Positions 7,865 to 15,164 are shown, counted from the stretch's first letter. The stretch: 17,316 nucleotides of DNA from Candidatus Gerdarchaeota archaeon (GCA_016840905.1 JAEORM010000089.1:1-17316), one strand, 5' to 3'. Numbers and translations: made by a program. The notes: generated by a model not told the origin, from the sequence alone.

Positions 7865-8542
7865 TTGTCAGAGATTGTTCATTGGTTAAAAACAGGTCTG
7901 AGAGGAGCTCGAGCAGAATTCAATGATAGTGATCTTCTAACAACTTTACTTTTACTTGATGAAGAACCTATGGGACGATACAAACTTCAATCAATGTTAG
8001 GATTAACAGATAGCAACACAAAATCATTGTTAAATTATTGCAAAAAAAGAAATTTATTGGAAATCACCTCTACTCGTGAAGGACACAACCCTACTACAAA
8101 AGGAAAAAATATTATTAGTTTAATAAAAACAAAAATACAGCAATATGATTCTTTAGATTACCAGATTTTTCCAAATTTATCTCATTATTTTGTTTTACTA
8201 TATGATAATCAATCAAATACTAAAAAAAATAATTTTGAAAGAATTTTATTACCATCCTGGAAATTTAGAGATATATCTATAGCTTACGGGGCTGAAGCAA
8301 TTTTACTTCTTACTGTGAATGAAAATCAAAAACTTGATTTCCCTGAAAAGGATATGAATCTAACACAGTATTTTCCCAGTTTGGAGGATTATTTTTTTAG
8401 AAAAATCAATCTAAGTATCCCATCAAATAGTGTTATTTTAGTCACCGCAGCAAAAACAATTGATGTTGCAAGAAAAGCTGCTCTTATAACTGCATTGTAT
8501 GCTTTTAAGGGATTAATGGAAAAAATTCATTCTTTAATTTAA
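7865..8542 (+). CDS. Winged-helix regulator, DUF4443-like two-domain archaeal protein
   Basis: This 225-aa protein has an N-terminal winged helix (residues 20-90). LDEEPMGRYKLQSMLGLTDS leads into the recognition helix NTKSLLNYCKKRNLL, and a wing ending in PTTKGKNII follows. The C-terminal half (about 125-225) contains WKFRDISIAYGAEAILLLTV, LDFPEKD and SVILVTAAKTIDVARKAALI. These are reminiscent of the archaeal DUF4443 domain that follows such winged helices, an assignment from memory of the family pattern. The start is TTG 7865 with GAGGGT at 7854-7859; the next in-frame Met is residue 36, inside the HTH, so a later start would break the domain. It lies 31 bases after the PH-like gene and upstream of the Ca2+-ATPase gene, whose expression it might control (inference). 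Ligand unknown. Confidence 0.72.
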   Translation: MSEIVHWLKTGLRGARAEFNDSDLLTTLLLLDEEPMGRYKLQSMLGLTDSNTKSLLNYCKKRNLLEITSTREGHNPTTKGKNIISLIKTKIQQYDSLDYQIFPNLSHYFVLLYDNQSNTKKNNFERILLPSWKFRDISIAYGAEAILLLTVNENQKLDFPEKDMNLTQYFPSLEDYFFRKINLSIPSNSVILVTAAKTIDVARKAALITALYAFKGLMEKIHSLI

Positions 8543-8566
8543 TTTAAAGACTAAAAATTATTTTTA
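8531..8566 (+). terminator. Weak hairpin/T-run terminator after the wHTH gene
   Basis: TCTTTAA (8531-8537) and TTAAAGA (8544-8550) can form a 7-bp all-A/T stem over the stop codon, followed by a T-rich stretch ending near 8566. The stem is weak, so read-through into the ATPase gene is possible. Confidence 0.3.
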
Positions 8567-8638
8567 CTTACTACTTTTCTTTTACTTGTAATGAAAAACT
8601 TGATAAGTAAGAGCAAACTGAGCATTCTATACAATTTT

Positions 8639-8650
8639 GATTTTAAATAA
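8639..8650 (+). promoter_or_regulatory. Candidate TATA box for the Ca2+-ATPase gene
   Basis: TTTAAATA at 8642-8649 is the best TATA-like element in the 119-base gap. A start about 25 bases downstream (near 8670) would lie past ATG 8662 and just before ATG 8689. This is the main reason to consider 8689 as the real start of the pump. Confidence 0.3.
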
Positions 8651-8661
8651 TCCTTATCAGT

Positions 8662-11600
8662 ATGCAATCTCAATATGGCGGTATAACAATGCCTAGAAAA
8701 AATCAAAAATTAAAAAAGATAGACATTGAAACTAGCTTAAAAGAAGCAGGACCTGATGTAGCTTACCATGCAATGGACACTGGTGAAGTTATAGAAGCTG
8801 TCAATACTGACCCAATAAGAGGATTGACTTACGAAGAGGTTCAAAGACGAGCTGAAATATATGGTCAAAATCTCTTGGTTGAAAAAGGCAAGAAACATCC
8901 GATAGTATTGTTTTTTGGTCAATTCTTTGATGTGCTTATAGGTTTGCTTATTGTAGCTGCAATTGTATCAATTGCAGTAAATGAGCATTATGCTTGGAAT
9001 GAATTTGGGCGATATATTGAATCCGTTGTTATTTTCGCGATAATTTTCATAAATGCAATAATTGGTTTTGTTCAAGAGTATCAAGCAGAAAAATCCCTTG
9101 AAGAGCTTAAAAAAATGGTAAGCAAAGAAGTGAGGGTAATTCGTGATAACGATGAACATGTCATTAATTCTCAAGATTTAACAGTTGGAGATATAGTAAT
9201 TATTGAAGCAGGTGAAAAAGTTCCAGCTGATATGCGACTTCTTGAATCTACTAGCTTGAAAGTTGATGAAAGCTCCTTAACAGGAGAATCCATCAGTTTA
9301 AGTAAAGATTCAAAACAAATAATTGAATTGAAAGCAGTTGTTGGTGACCGAAGAAATATGTTATTTATGGGCACCACAGTGACTTATGGTCGTGCTAAAG
9401 CAGTTGTTGTTGATATCGGTATGGAAACTGAGATGGGTAAAATAGCTGCTTTAATGCAAAGTGAAAAAGAAGAGCAAACACCTCTTCAAAAGAATCTAGA
9501 CAAACTTGGAAAGGTTCTTGGTTTAACAATATTAATTATTTGTGCAGTCGTTTTTGCTACTGTTATAATCAAACATTATATTGAATTTCACAATTTTGAA
9601 GGAGTAGCTGATGCATTAGAAACAGCACTTGCTTTGGCTGTTTCAGCAGTTCCAGAAGGATTACCTGCTGCTATTACTCTTACCTATGCTATTGGTGTAA
9701 GATTAATGGCAAAAAGGAACGCTATTGTTTCAAGACTACCAGCTGTTGAAACTTTAGGAGTAGTTGATGTTATCTGCAGTGATAAAACAGGCACGCTTAC
9801 TAAAAATGAAATGACCGTAACTGAAATTCAAACTATAAATCACAAAATCGAAGTAACTGGGGCTGGTTACTACCCAGAAGGTCAATTTTTAGAAAAAGGG
9901 AATGTAATTGATCCTTTAGAAGACATAGACCTTTCTAGGATTTTAAGAACGTCAATTCTATGTAATAACTCAACCTTACACTATAACAAAGAGACTAAAG
10001 AAGTAGAAGTTATTGGTGATCCAACAGAAGTCTCCTTAGTGGTTTTAGCTCGAAAAGGAGGATTTTTTGAAGATAGTAATTTTAAGAGAGAATTAGAAAT
10101 CTTTTTCGATTCGCAAAGAAAACGAATGACTACAGTTAATAGACAATTAAATGCTGTTGAATTTGAGGAAGATTTGATAGCTTATTCGAAAGGTTCTCCT
10201 CAAATAATCATCGATCGATGTAATTTTGCATCATTTGATGGAGTGGTAATGCCTTTAAAAGATGATGTTAAAGACAGGATTCTTGAAATTAATGATGAAA
10301 TGTCTTCAAGAGCTCTTCGTGTATTAGCATTAGCTTACAAACCTGTAGATGAACGTTTGATTAATGTGGACGTTGATGAATTTCTTTCACAGCAAGAAAA
10401 TGAAATTGAGGCAGATCTAGTTTTTCTTGGCTTAGTAGGTATGATAGATCCTGCCAGACCAGAAGTTAAAGACGCTCTACAAAAATGTAAAACAGCGGGT
10501 ATTGATGCAATTATGATTACTGGTGATCAAAAGATAACTGCTGAAGCAATTGCTAAAACCATTGGACTAGTCGAAGGAGATAAATGGTCAACAATCACTG
10601 GAACCGAATTAGAAGAAATGTCTAATGAGGAATTATTAGATATTATTGAAGATGTAAAGATCTTTGCTCGAGTAAGTCCTGAACACAAACATAGAATTGT
10701 TAGTGCATTTCAAGAAAAAGGTCATACTGTAGCAGCAACTGGTGATGGAGTCAACGATGCACCAGCAATTAAAAAAGCTGAAATTGGAGTAGCAATGGGT
10801 ATTCAAGGAACAGACGTTACTCGAGAAGCAGCTCAGATGGTTTTAGCAGATGATAATTTTGCAACCATTGTAGAAGCAGTAGAACGTGGTCGAACAATTT
10901 TCCAAAATATGCTTAAATTCATTAGATATCTTATAGCTTCTAATTTTGATGAAATCTTAGTTGTTTTTGTAGCAGTTGTTTTTCTTGGATTAAAATCTCC
11001 TTTCACAGCAATACAAATCCTATGGATCAACCTAGTGACTGATGGTCTACCAGCTATTGCTCTAAGCATGGATCCACCTTTTGCTGATATAATGCGAGAA
11101 CCTCCACGAAAGAAAAATGCAGGATTTATGAAAGATATTTATATCTTCTCAATCATTGCAGGAATATTAGCATTTATGGCAGGAATGACAGCATTCGTAC
11201 CAATAGCTTATGTTGCGGAAGCAAATGATATAGACTTAACTGTTTTTACTACACCAGCAGATCAACTAGCTGCTGTTGATGCTAACTTGGCTCAATTACC
11301 AGAATGGGTAAAGAATTTTGCTCTTGATTTCACCAATGCTAATGGATTGAATATCTATGATCCTGCATGTAATGTTGAATCAGTTGATCAATGGTATGCT
11401 TATGCTCGATCTCTAAACTTCACTACTTCAATAGTCTTTGAGATGTTCAATGTCTTTATTACTCGCTCTGGTTTCGAACGCACAACACTGAGAATGAATC
11501 CTTTCAATAATTTGTGGATAATAGCTTCAATAGTAGTTGCTATGGGACTACAGATGATAGCAATTTATGTTCCAATGAGTCCAGCACATGGAGTCCATAA

Positions 11601-11712
11601 TACAATATTTGATAGTATGCCAATGATTGCTGCTGCTTGGGGACTGATAATGATGATCTGTATAGTTTCAGCAGCTGTTATGGAGCTGAGTAAATTCTTG
11701 CTAGGAAAATAG
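8662..11712 (+). CDS. SERCA/PacL-type (P2A) Ca2+-transporting P-type ATPase
   Basis: This is a full-length P-type ATPase of 1016 aa that pumps cations at the cost of ATP through a phospho-aspartate. Landmarks: actuator TGES 207-210, phosphorylation site DKTGTLT with D374, nucleotide-domain KGSP 510-513, and hinge GDGVNDAP 694-701. Ten hydrophobic segments are visible. The residues that bind Ca2+ in SERCA all have counterparts: E332 in PEGLP (M4), N761 and E764 (M5), N790, T793 and D794 (M6), and E927 in FEMFN (M8). Both Ca2+ sites therefore look intact, unlike plasma-membrane pumps that lack part of site I. The M7-M8 loop (about 851-915) is longer than SERCA's. ATG 8689 (MPRKNQ), six bases after GGCGGT, is an alternative start. 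A hairpin terminator follows. Ca2+ is the best substrate call; Mn2+ is possible. Confidence 0.93.
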   Translation: MQSQYGGITMPRKNQKLKKIDIETSLKEAGPDVAYHAMDTGEVIEAVNTDPIRGLTYEEVQRRAEIYGQNLLVEKGKKHPIVLFFGQFFDVLIGLLIVAAIVSIAVNEHYAWNEFGRYIESVVIFAIIFINAIIGFVQEYQAEKSLEELKKMVSKEVRVIRDNDEHVINSQDLTVGDIVIIEAGEKVPADMRLLESTSLKVDESSLTGESISLSKDSKQIIELKAVVGDRRNMLFMGTTVTYGRAKAVVVDIGMETEMGKIAALMQSEKEEQTPLQKNLDKLGKVLGLTILIICAVVFATVIIKHYIEFHNFEGVADALETALALAVSAVPEGLPAAITLTYAIGVRLMAKRNAIVSRLPAVETLGVVDVICSDKTGTLTKNEMTVTEIQTINHKIEVTGAGYYPEGQFLEKGNVIDPLEDIDLSRILRTSILCNNSTLHYNKETKEVEVIGDPTEVSLVVLARKGGFFEDSNFKRELEIFFDSQRKRMTTVNRQLNAVEFEEDLIAYSKGSPQIIIDRCNFASFDGVVMPLKDDVKDRILEINDEMSSRALRVLALAYKPVDERLINVDVDEFLSQQENEIEADLVFLGLVGMIDPARPEVKDALQKCKTAGIDAIMITGDQKITAEAIAKTIGLVEGDKWSTITGTELEEMSNEELLDIIEDVKIFARVSPEHKHRIVSAFQEKGHTVAATGDGVNDAPAIKKAEIGVAMGIQGTDVTREAAQMVLADDNFATIVEAVERGRTIFQNMLKFIRYLIASNFDEILVVFVAVVFLGLKSPFTAIQILWINLVTDGLPAIALSMDPPFADIMREPPRKKNAGFMKDIYIFSIIAGILAFMAGMTAFVPIAYVAEANDIDLTVFTTPADQLAAVDANLAQLPEWVKNFALDFTNANGLNIYDPACNVESVDQWYAYARSLNFTTSIVFEMFNVFITRSGFERTTLRMNPFNNLWIIASIVVAMGLQMIAIYVPMSPAHGVHNTIFDSMPMIAAAWGLIMMICIVSAAVMELSKFLLGK

Positions 11713-11773
11713 GTTTTAAAGGAATGGATAGGTCATCCCAAAAAGAGCAAAAGAAATAGAAAAGAAACAAAGG

Positions 11774-11810
11774 AAGCAGCATATTAAGCTGCTTTAATTC
11801 TTCTTTTTTT
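11774..11810. terminator. Bidirectional intrinsic-type terminator
   Basis: AAGCAGC (11774-11780) pairs with GCTGCTT (11788-11794) across a 7-base loop, and a T-rich run with seven consecutive T follows to about 11810. On the minus strand the same stem is followed by a long pyrimidine stretch. It separates the convergent ATPase and dehydrogenase genes and can serve both. Confidence 0.7.
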
Positions 11811-11813
11811 AAT

Positions 11814-12887
11814 TTAATATCCTCTATCTATATCTATCAAATTCATAGGTTCTTTTCCCTGATAGATTCTTAATATATTTTCTATTACATCTTTCCAATG
11901 AGCTCGTTCATAGCTATTAAGCAAATGACCTGCCCGATGTGGACTTAATACAACATTATCAAATTCATGAATTGGATAAATTGATGGATAGTGTTTACTA
12001 CTCGTATCAGTTTCTCCATTTGATTTTCTTGGTGGAGTACTTCTAGGTGGATAATGCCATTGTGGGTCTAATCCTGCAGCAAATATTTTCCCACTTTTAA
12101 CTGCTTCATAAAATGCTTCCTCATCTATTGTTTCACCACGACCTACATTAACAATTATTACCCCGGTTTTCATCTGTTCAAATTGCTCTTTCCCAAGGAA
12201 ATTTTTGGTTTCATTTGTTAAAGGTAATGAATTTAGGATGATATCTGATTTTTCAAGAAACGATTGTAGATCAGTATAAGGGAATATTTCAGAGACGAGA
12301 TTCTTTTGTTGGTCTGTTGTTTTGGTTGGTATTCTTCTACAAGCAATTAATTTCACATCAAATCCTTGTAATAATTTCGCACATTCTGTTCCTATCGCTC
12401 CAAAACCTAAAAGTCCGATTGTTTTTCCAGTAATATTTATTGAGGGATAATCTCTAAATCTTGAGCTCCAATCTCCTTCTCGCATTAACCTATCGTGATG
12501 AATAATGTTCTTAGCAGCTGTTAGTAAGAGAGCAATACCAAATTCAGCAATTGTTCTTGCATTTCCATGACTATTAGCAACTGGTATGTTATATTTTTTA
12601 ACTAAACTTAAATCCAGTCTGTCTACACCAGTCCAGGGTATGAAGATTAATTTTAATTTACCACCAGCTTCAGGTCTTGCTTTTGATAAGATTTCTTCAG
12701 TTACATAAGGACCCATCAATACTTCTGCTGTTTTCGTTTCTTCAATAATTTCTGGATCTTCATTAGGTGATGATGGGAAAGATCCTTCTTCTCGAATTCT
12801 AGCAACAACTTTAATATCTTTTGGCAAATTTTCTATCAAATAATTATATGCATCCCGTGCTAGGGGATAAAGAAAAACAACTTTCAT
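11814..12887 (-). CDS. D-isomer-specific 2-hydroxyacid dehydrogenase family protein (phosphoglycerate dehydrogenase-like)
   Basis: This NAD(P)-dependent 2-hydroxyacid dehydrogenase fold normally interconverts a D-2-hydroxyacid and a 2-oxoacid. Residues here are numbered from an upstream TTG at 12896; subtract 3 from ATG 12887. The Rossmann motif GFGAIG is at 164-169, followed by VKLIACRRIP, whose arginines suggest NADP preference (inference). Catalytic R253 (NVGRGE) and H320 (LSPHRAG) are present. Aligning by the fixed R-to-Glu spacing in E. coli PGDH, the usual catalytic Glu falls on Y282 in LDPQWHYPP. A proline- and serine-rich insertion (about 284-306) follows. ATG 12887 gives the natural MKVVFLYP start; an AGG at 12907-12905 would fit TTG 12896 slightly better. 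No ACT domain, so it is not a long-form SerA. Substrate unknown. Confidence 0.85.
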   Translation of the reverse strand: MKVVFLYPLARDAYNYLIENLPKDIKVVARIREEGSFPSSPNEDPEIIEETKTAEVLMGPYVTEEILSKARPEAGGKLKLIFIPWTGVDRLDLSLVKKYNIPVANSHGNARTIAEFGIALLLTAAKNIIHHDRLMREGDWSSRFRDYPSINITGKTIGLLGFGAIGTECAKLLQGFDVKLIACRRIPTKTTDQQKNLVSEIFPYTDLQSFLEKSDIILNSLPLTNETKNFLGKEQFEQMKTGVIIVNVGRGETIDEEAFYEAVKSGKIFAAGLDPQWHYPPRSTPPRKSNGETDTSSKHYPSIYPIHEFDNVVLSPHRAGHLLNSYERAHWKDVIENILRIYQGKEPMNLIDIDRGY

Positions 12888-12931
12888 TTTTATCAAACAA
12901 TTAACCTATTATCTCCTATTTAATAAATTTC

Positions 12932-12946
12932 TATTAGAATCTAATA
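12932..12946. promoter_or_regulatory. Perfect 15-base palindrome upstream of the dehydrogenase gene
   Basis: TATTAGA (12932-12938) and TCTAATA (12940-12946) are exact inverse complements around one A. The site is about 45 bases upstream of ATG 12887, just upstream of an AT-rich stretch (about 12916-12930) that could be the TATA box on the minus strand. A homodimeric regulator site is the likely reading. Confidence 0.4.
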
Positions 12947-12971
12947 ATAGGTGCTAGATAAAAGAATAAAA

Positions 12972-13007
12972 GAAAAATAAAAACCGCGTCATTAAACGCG
13001 GAGTTTT
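12972..13007 (-). terminator. GC-rich hairpin terminator of the Gly-rich membrane protein gene
   Basis: On the minus strand CCGCGT (13001-12996) and ACGCGG (12989-12984) form a 6-bp GC-rich stem with a 6-base loop, starting six bases after the stop codon, followed by a T-rich run (TTTTTATTTTTC). The stem stands out in this AT-rich sequence. The plus strand also has T6 after the stem, though no plus-strand gene ends here. Confidence 0.75.
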
Positions 13008-13577
13008 TTAATAATAATTGTCGTAACTTTCTTTGTCCTTCTTCTTTCTGGTGATTGCGCCACCAATCATACCTGAGAAGAAGCTCAAAATAGCAGCTGT
13101 TCCACCGAAAATTGCTGAAACAATCAATGCAAAGTAAATAAATTTACTACTTGCAAAAGCTTCAATTTCTGTTGGAGTAGGAGCATTTAACACAATCCAA
13201 TCATGAATCATATTATAAAAATCAGGATTTGTTGAACTATCTATACCTAGCTTTCCTAGGAAAGCTGTAACTAATGCATCTATATCAACTGGATAAGTAG
13301 ATACAAGATCTAATAATTGATTTTTGTAGTAGAAATAGCCAAAGGCTAATAAACCACCAAAAACAATTACTCCAGAGATTATACCTGCTAATGCACCAGC
13401 ACCAACACCTTTTGCGATTAATCCGCCAACGAAACCACCAATAAGGGTTCCACCGCCAGCAATTAAAATTAAGGCCCACCATGGAACTAAAGTTCCTAAA
13501 AAGGTGATGCCAATTACAGCACCGCTGCTAATTACTCCACCGATTAAGGCTCCAAGTAATATACTGCCGAAAGACAT
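13008..13577 (-). CDS. Gly/Ala-rich four-helix membrane protein (DUF5518-like)
   Basis: This 189-aa integral membrane protein begins MSFGSILLGALIGGVISSG. Hydrophobic segments lie at about 5-30, 33-55, 58-83 and 147-172. The middle pair has the glycine-zipper pattern GGGTLIGGFVGGLIAKG followed by GAGALAGIISGVI, which is reminiscent of the archaeal DUF5518/glycine-rich membrane families. A soluble loop (about 88-145) separates helices three and four, and the C-terminus is Lys-rich then Tyr/Asp-rich (KKKDKESYDNYY). ATG 13577 has GGTG eight bases upstream. It has its own TATA promoter and a strong terminator, so it is likely monocistronic. No catalytic residues are seen; function unknown. Confidence 0.8.
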   Translation of the reverse strand: MSFGSILLGALIGGVISSGAVIGITFLGTLVPWWALILIAGGGTLIGGFVGGLIAKGVGAGALAGIISGVIVFGGLLAFGYFYYKNQLLDLVSTYPVDIDALVTAFLGKLGIDSSTNPDFYNMIHDWIVLNAPTPTEIEAFASSKFIYFALIVSAIFGGTAAILSFFSGMIGGAITRKKKDKESYDNYY

Positions 13578-13625
13578 AGTGTATACACCATTTATATTTA
13601 GAGATAACTCTAGAAATAATTAGTA

Positions 13626-13646
13626 GTTATATATTAAAAACCTTTC
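13626..13646 (-). promoter_or_regulatory. TATA promoter for the Gly-rich membrane protein gene
   Basis: On the minus strand the purine-rich GAAAGG (13646-13641, possible BRE) runs into TTTTTAATATATAAC (13640-13626). A start about 25 bases downstream (near 13605) would give a leader of about 28 bases containing the GGTG Shine-Dalgarno at 13590-13587. Confidence 0.5.
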
Positions 13647-13689
13647 ATTTCAATAAAATTTTGATTTAATAAAAACACCAAAAAATTGA

Positions 13690-13715
13690 GAAAAAAGGGA
13701 TTTTTGTGGCCCTTT
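13690..13715 (-). terminator. Hairpin terminator of the OsmC-like gene
   Basis: On the minus strand AAAGGG (13715-13710, overlapping the stop codon) pairs with CCCTTT (13699-13694) and runs directly into further T residues. The loop is about 10 bases. It separates this gene from the promoter of the next minus-strand gene. Confidence 0.55.
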
Positions 13716-14121
13716 ATTCTTCTTTTTTGATTTCTACGTTTACTGGAATACCAGCTTTTTCGTATAAAACACCAACTGGACATGTCTTTAAAGTCATTTC
13801 TAGACATTTTTCTAGTTTATCCAATGGTTCTTCTGATTTTATTTTAACAATAGCTTTTACGGAGGCAATGGTTGGATCTTCTGGTCCCTTTTCAGCATCA
13901 AGAGCAACAGTTAAACTGGTAAATGTTAGTCTCATTTTCTTAGCCATTAAAGCATAAATTGTTCCGATGCAACCTGATAAGCTCATTACAGCAAATTCTA
14001 AAGCTGTTGGAGCGGTATCATCGCCTTCATTTTTTGGTGGTAAATCCATTACAACTGCGTGGGTTCTACCATTATCTGCTATACCTTGAAAATTGTTTAC
14101 CCATCTATATGTAGATTTCAT
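13714..14121 (-). CDS. OsmC/Ohr-family protein
   Basis: This is a 135-aa OsmC-like protein. Members reduce organic hydroperoxides with a pair of cysteines or act in related thiol chemistry. Both cysteine contexts are present: LSGCIGTIYALMAKKM, at the start of the long central helix, and LKTCPVGVLYEKAG near the C-terminus. The N-terminal strands carry TAPTALEFAVMS, the usual approach to the first Cys. The longest frame uses TTG 14136, but a perfect GGAGGAT at 14134-14128 lies just before ATG 14121 (8-base spacing from GGAGG), so ATG 14121 (MKSTYRWV) is the real start. It is divergent from the acidic membrane protein gene. Oxidant defence is the family role; the specific substrate is unknown. 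Confidence 0.88.
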   Translation of the reverse strand: MKSTYRWVNNFQGIADNGRTHAVVMDLPPKNEGDDTAPTALEFAVMSLSGCIGTIYALMAKKMRLTFTSLTVALDAEKGPEDPTIASVKAIVKIKSEEPLDKLEKCLEMTLKTCPVGVLYEKAGIPVNVEIKKEE

Positions 14122-14226
14122 ATACAAATCCTCCAATTTACTTGGACAAAAAAATCCGTCCTTATTTTCATTAAATAAATATTATGGAATATGTGTTATT
14201 TGATTTTTAATAAAAACTGCTAATTG

Positions 14227-14238
14227 GAAGCTAGCTTC
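14227..14238. promoter_or_regulatory. Perfect 12-base palindrome between divergent genes
   Basis: GAAGCTAGCTTC reads the same on both strands and lies near the middle of the 223-base gap between the OsmC-like gene and the acidic membrane protein gene. It is the most GC-containing part of an otherwise AT-rich spacer. A dimeric regulator site serving one or both promoters is plausible. The remainder of the gap shows AT-rich promoter-like sequence and no gene. Confidence 0.4.
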
Positions 14239-14344
14239 ATCAATTTCTATTATTTAACAGTTATTTCATAAAAAAATAATTAAAGTCTAATCCTAATATA
14301 CATTCAATAAAATATTTAACTTAATAGGGGGATATAGAAATATT

Positions 14345-15025
14345 ATGACAGCACAAACAGAAACTAAAACAAGAACAAAAGCAGGAATCATTACAGCAAT
14401 TGCTTACACATCTGCTTTCACAGGTTTGCTATTGGTTATAGCAATCGCTTTAATAGTTTTATTTGATATAGGGTTTAACAATCTATCATCAATTGATTTT
14501 ACCAGTCTACCTATTTTATTTACCGGTTTATTCCTTACAGGCTGTGGTTTGGCTTTTCTTGGGATTTTAGCATTAATTGTTGCTGTTGTTGTAGACGCTT
14601 CTAAGACTCGTAAGAAAAAAGTTGTTGTAAAGAAAGAAAGCAAAATAATCTCAAAAGAATTAAAAGAGGAGACTGTTGAAGAAGTTATCGAAGAAGAAAT
14701 TATTGAAGATATTTCTGAAGAAAGGGAAGAGGAAGCTGTTGAGGAAATTATAGAAGAAGAGGAAAAGGAGGAGGAAATCGAAGACTCAATAGAAGAGGAG
14801 GAGGAGGATGAAGAAGAAGAAATCCAAGTTGAAGAGGAAGAAGAAATAGCTGATGAAGCAACTGAAGATCTTGATGAAGTAAATGAAGATTCTGGATTTA
14901 CTGAAGAACAAGAAGATGAATTAATATTAGAAGGAGAAAAAGAAGAACCATCTGAAGAGATAGAGGAAGAAGGGGGAGAAGAAGAAAAAGAAATTCATGA
15001 ATCAATACCTTCAAATGAAGATTAA
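14345..15025 (+). CDS. Two-TM membrane protein with long acidic cytoplasmic tail
   Basis: This 226-aa protein has two hydrophobic segments at about 14-42 and 56-84, then a basic stop-transfer patch (KTRKKKVVVKK, 87-97). A tail from residue 101 to the end follows, in which I count 70 Glu/Asp among 126 residues. No enzyme motif is visible. The basic patch puts the tail in the cytoplasm by the positive-inside rule. Acidic low-complexity tails can bind cations or basic proteins, or act as an entropic spacer, but nothing here decides which. GGGGG at 14327-14331 lies 13 bases before ATG 14345, a long spacing. The gene stands alone between a divergent OsmC gene and the second PH-like gene 139 bases downstream. 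Confidence 0.75.
   Translation: MTAQTETKTRTKAGIITAIAYTSAFTGLLLVIAIALIVLFDIGFNNLSSIDFTSLPILFTGLFLTGCGLAFLGILALIVAVVVDASKTRKKKVVVKKESKIISKELKEETVEEVIEEEIIEDISEEREEEAVEEIIEEEEKEEEIEDSIEEEEEDEEEEIQVEEEEEIADEATEDLDEVNEDSGFTEEQEDELILEGEKEEPSEEIEEEGGEEEKEIHESIPSNED
14655..15005 (+). repeat. Low-complexity purine (GAA/GAG) tract coding the acidic tail
   Basis: The coding strand is overwhelmingly A/G here, made of mixed GAA and GAG codons with a few interruptions. Both Glu codons are used, so it is not a simple microsatellite, but it is prone to slippage and the length may vary between strains. Confidence 0.6.
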
Positions 15026-15164
15026 TTATCTATGTAAATTCTTCTTATGTTTTCATTTTTTAATTTCTAAAACGATATTATGATTTAATAATAATCTAAA
15101 GGATAAAAAACAAGAATGTTTTACTATTAAAGTAATATATTAATTGTAATGTAGGTTTTCCACG

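Noticed and set aside
8563..8605. TTACTTA / TAAGTAA inverted repeat before the Ca2+-ATPase gene
   Set aside because: The arms are seven A/T-rich bases about 30 apart, expected by chance in this composition, and form neither a compact operator nor a terminator stem.
13714..14136. TTG 14136 start of the OsmC-like gene
   Set aside because: It would place the perfect GGAGG Shine-Dalgarno within its first two codons; ATG 14121 is correctly spaced from that site.
14655..15005. Purine tract as a frame-shifted or non-coding repeat
   Set aside because: The Glu frame is uninterrupted, uses both GAA and GAG, contains scattered non-Glu codons and ends at a normal stop, so it is coding.
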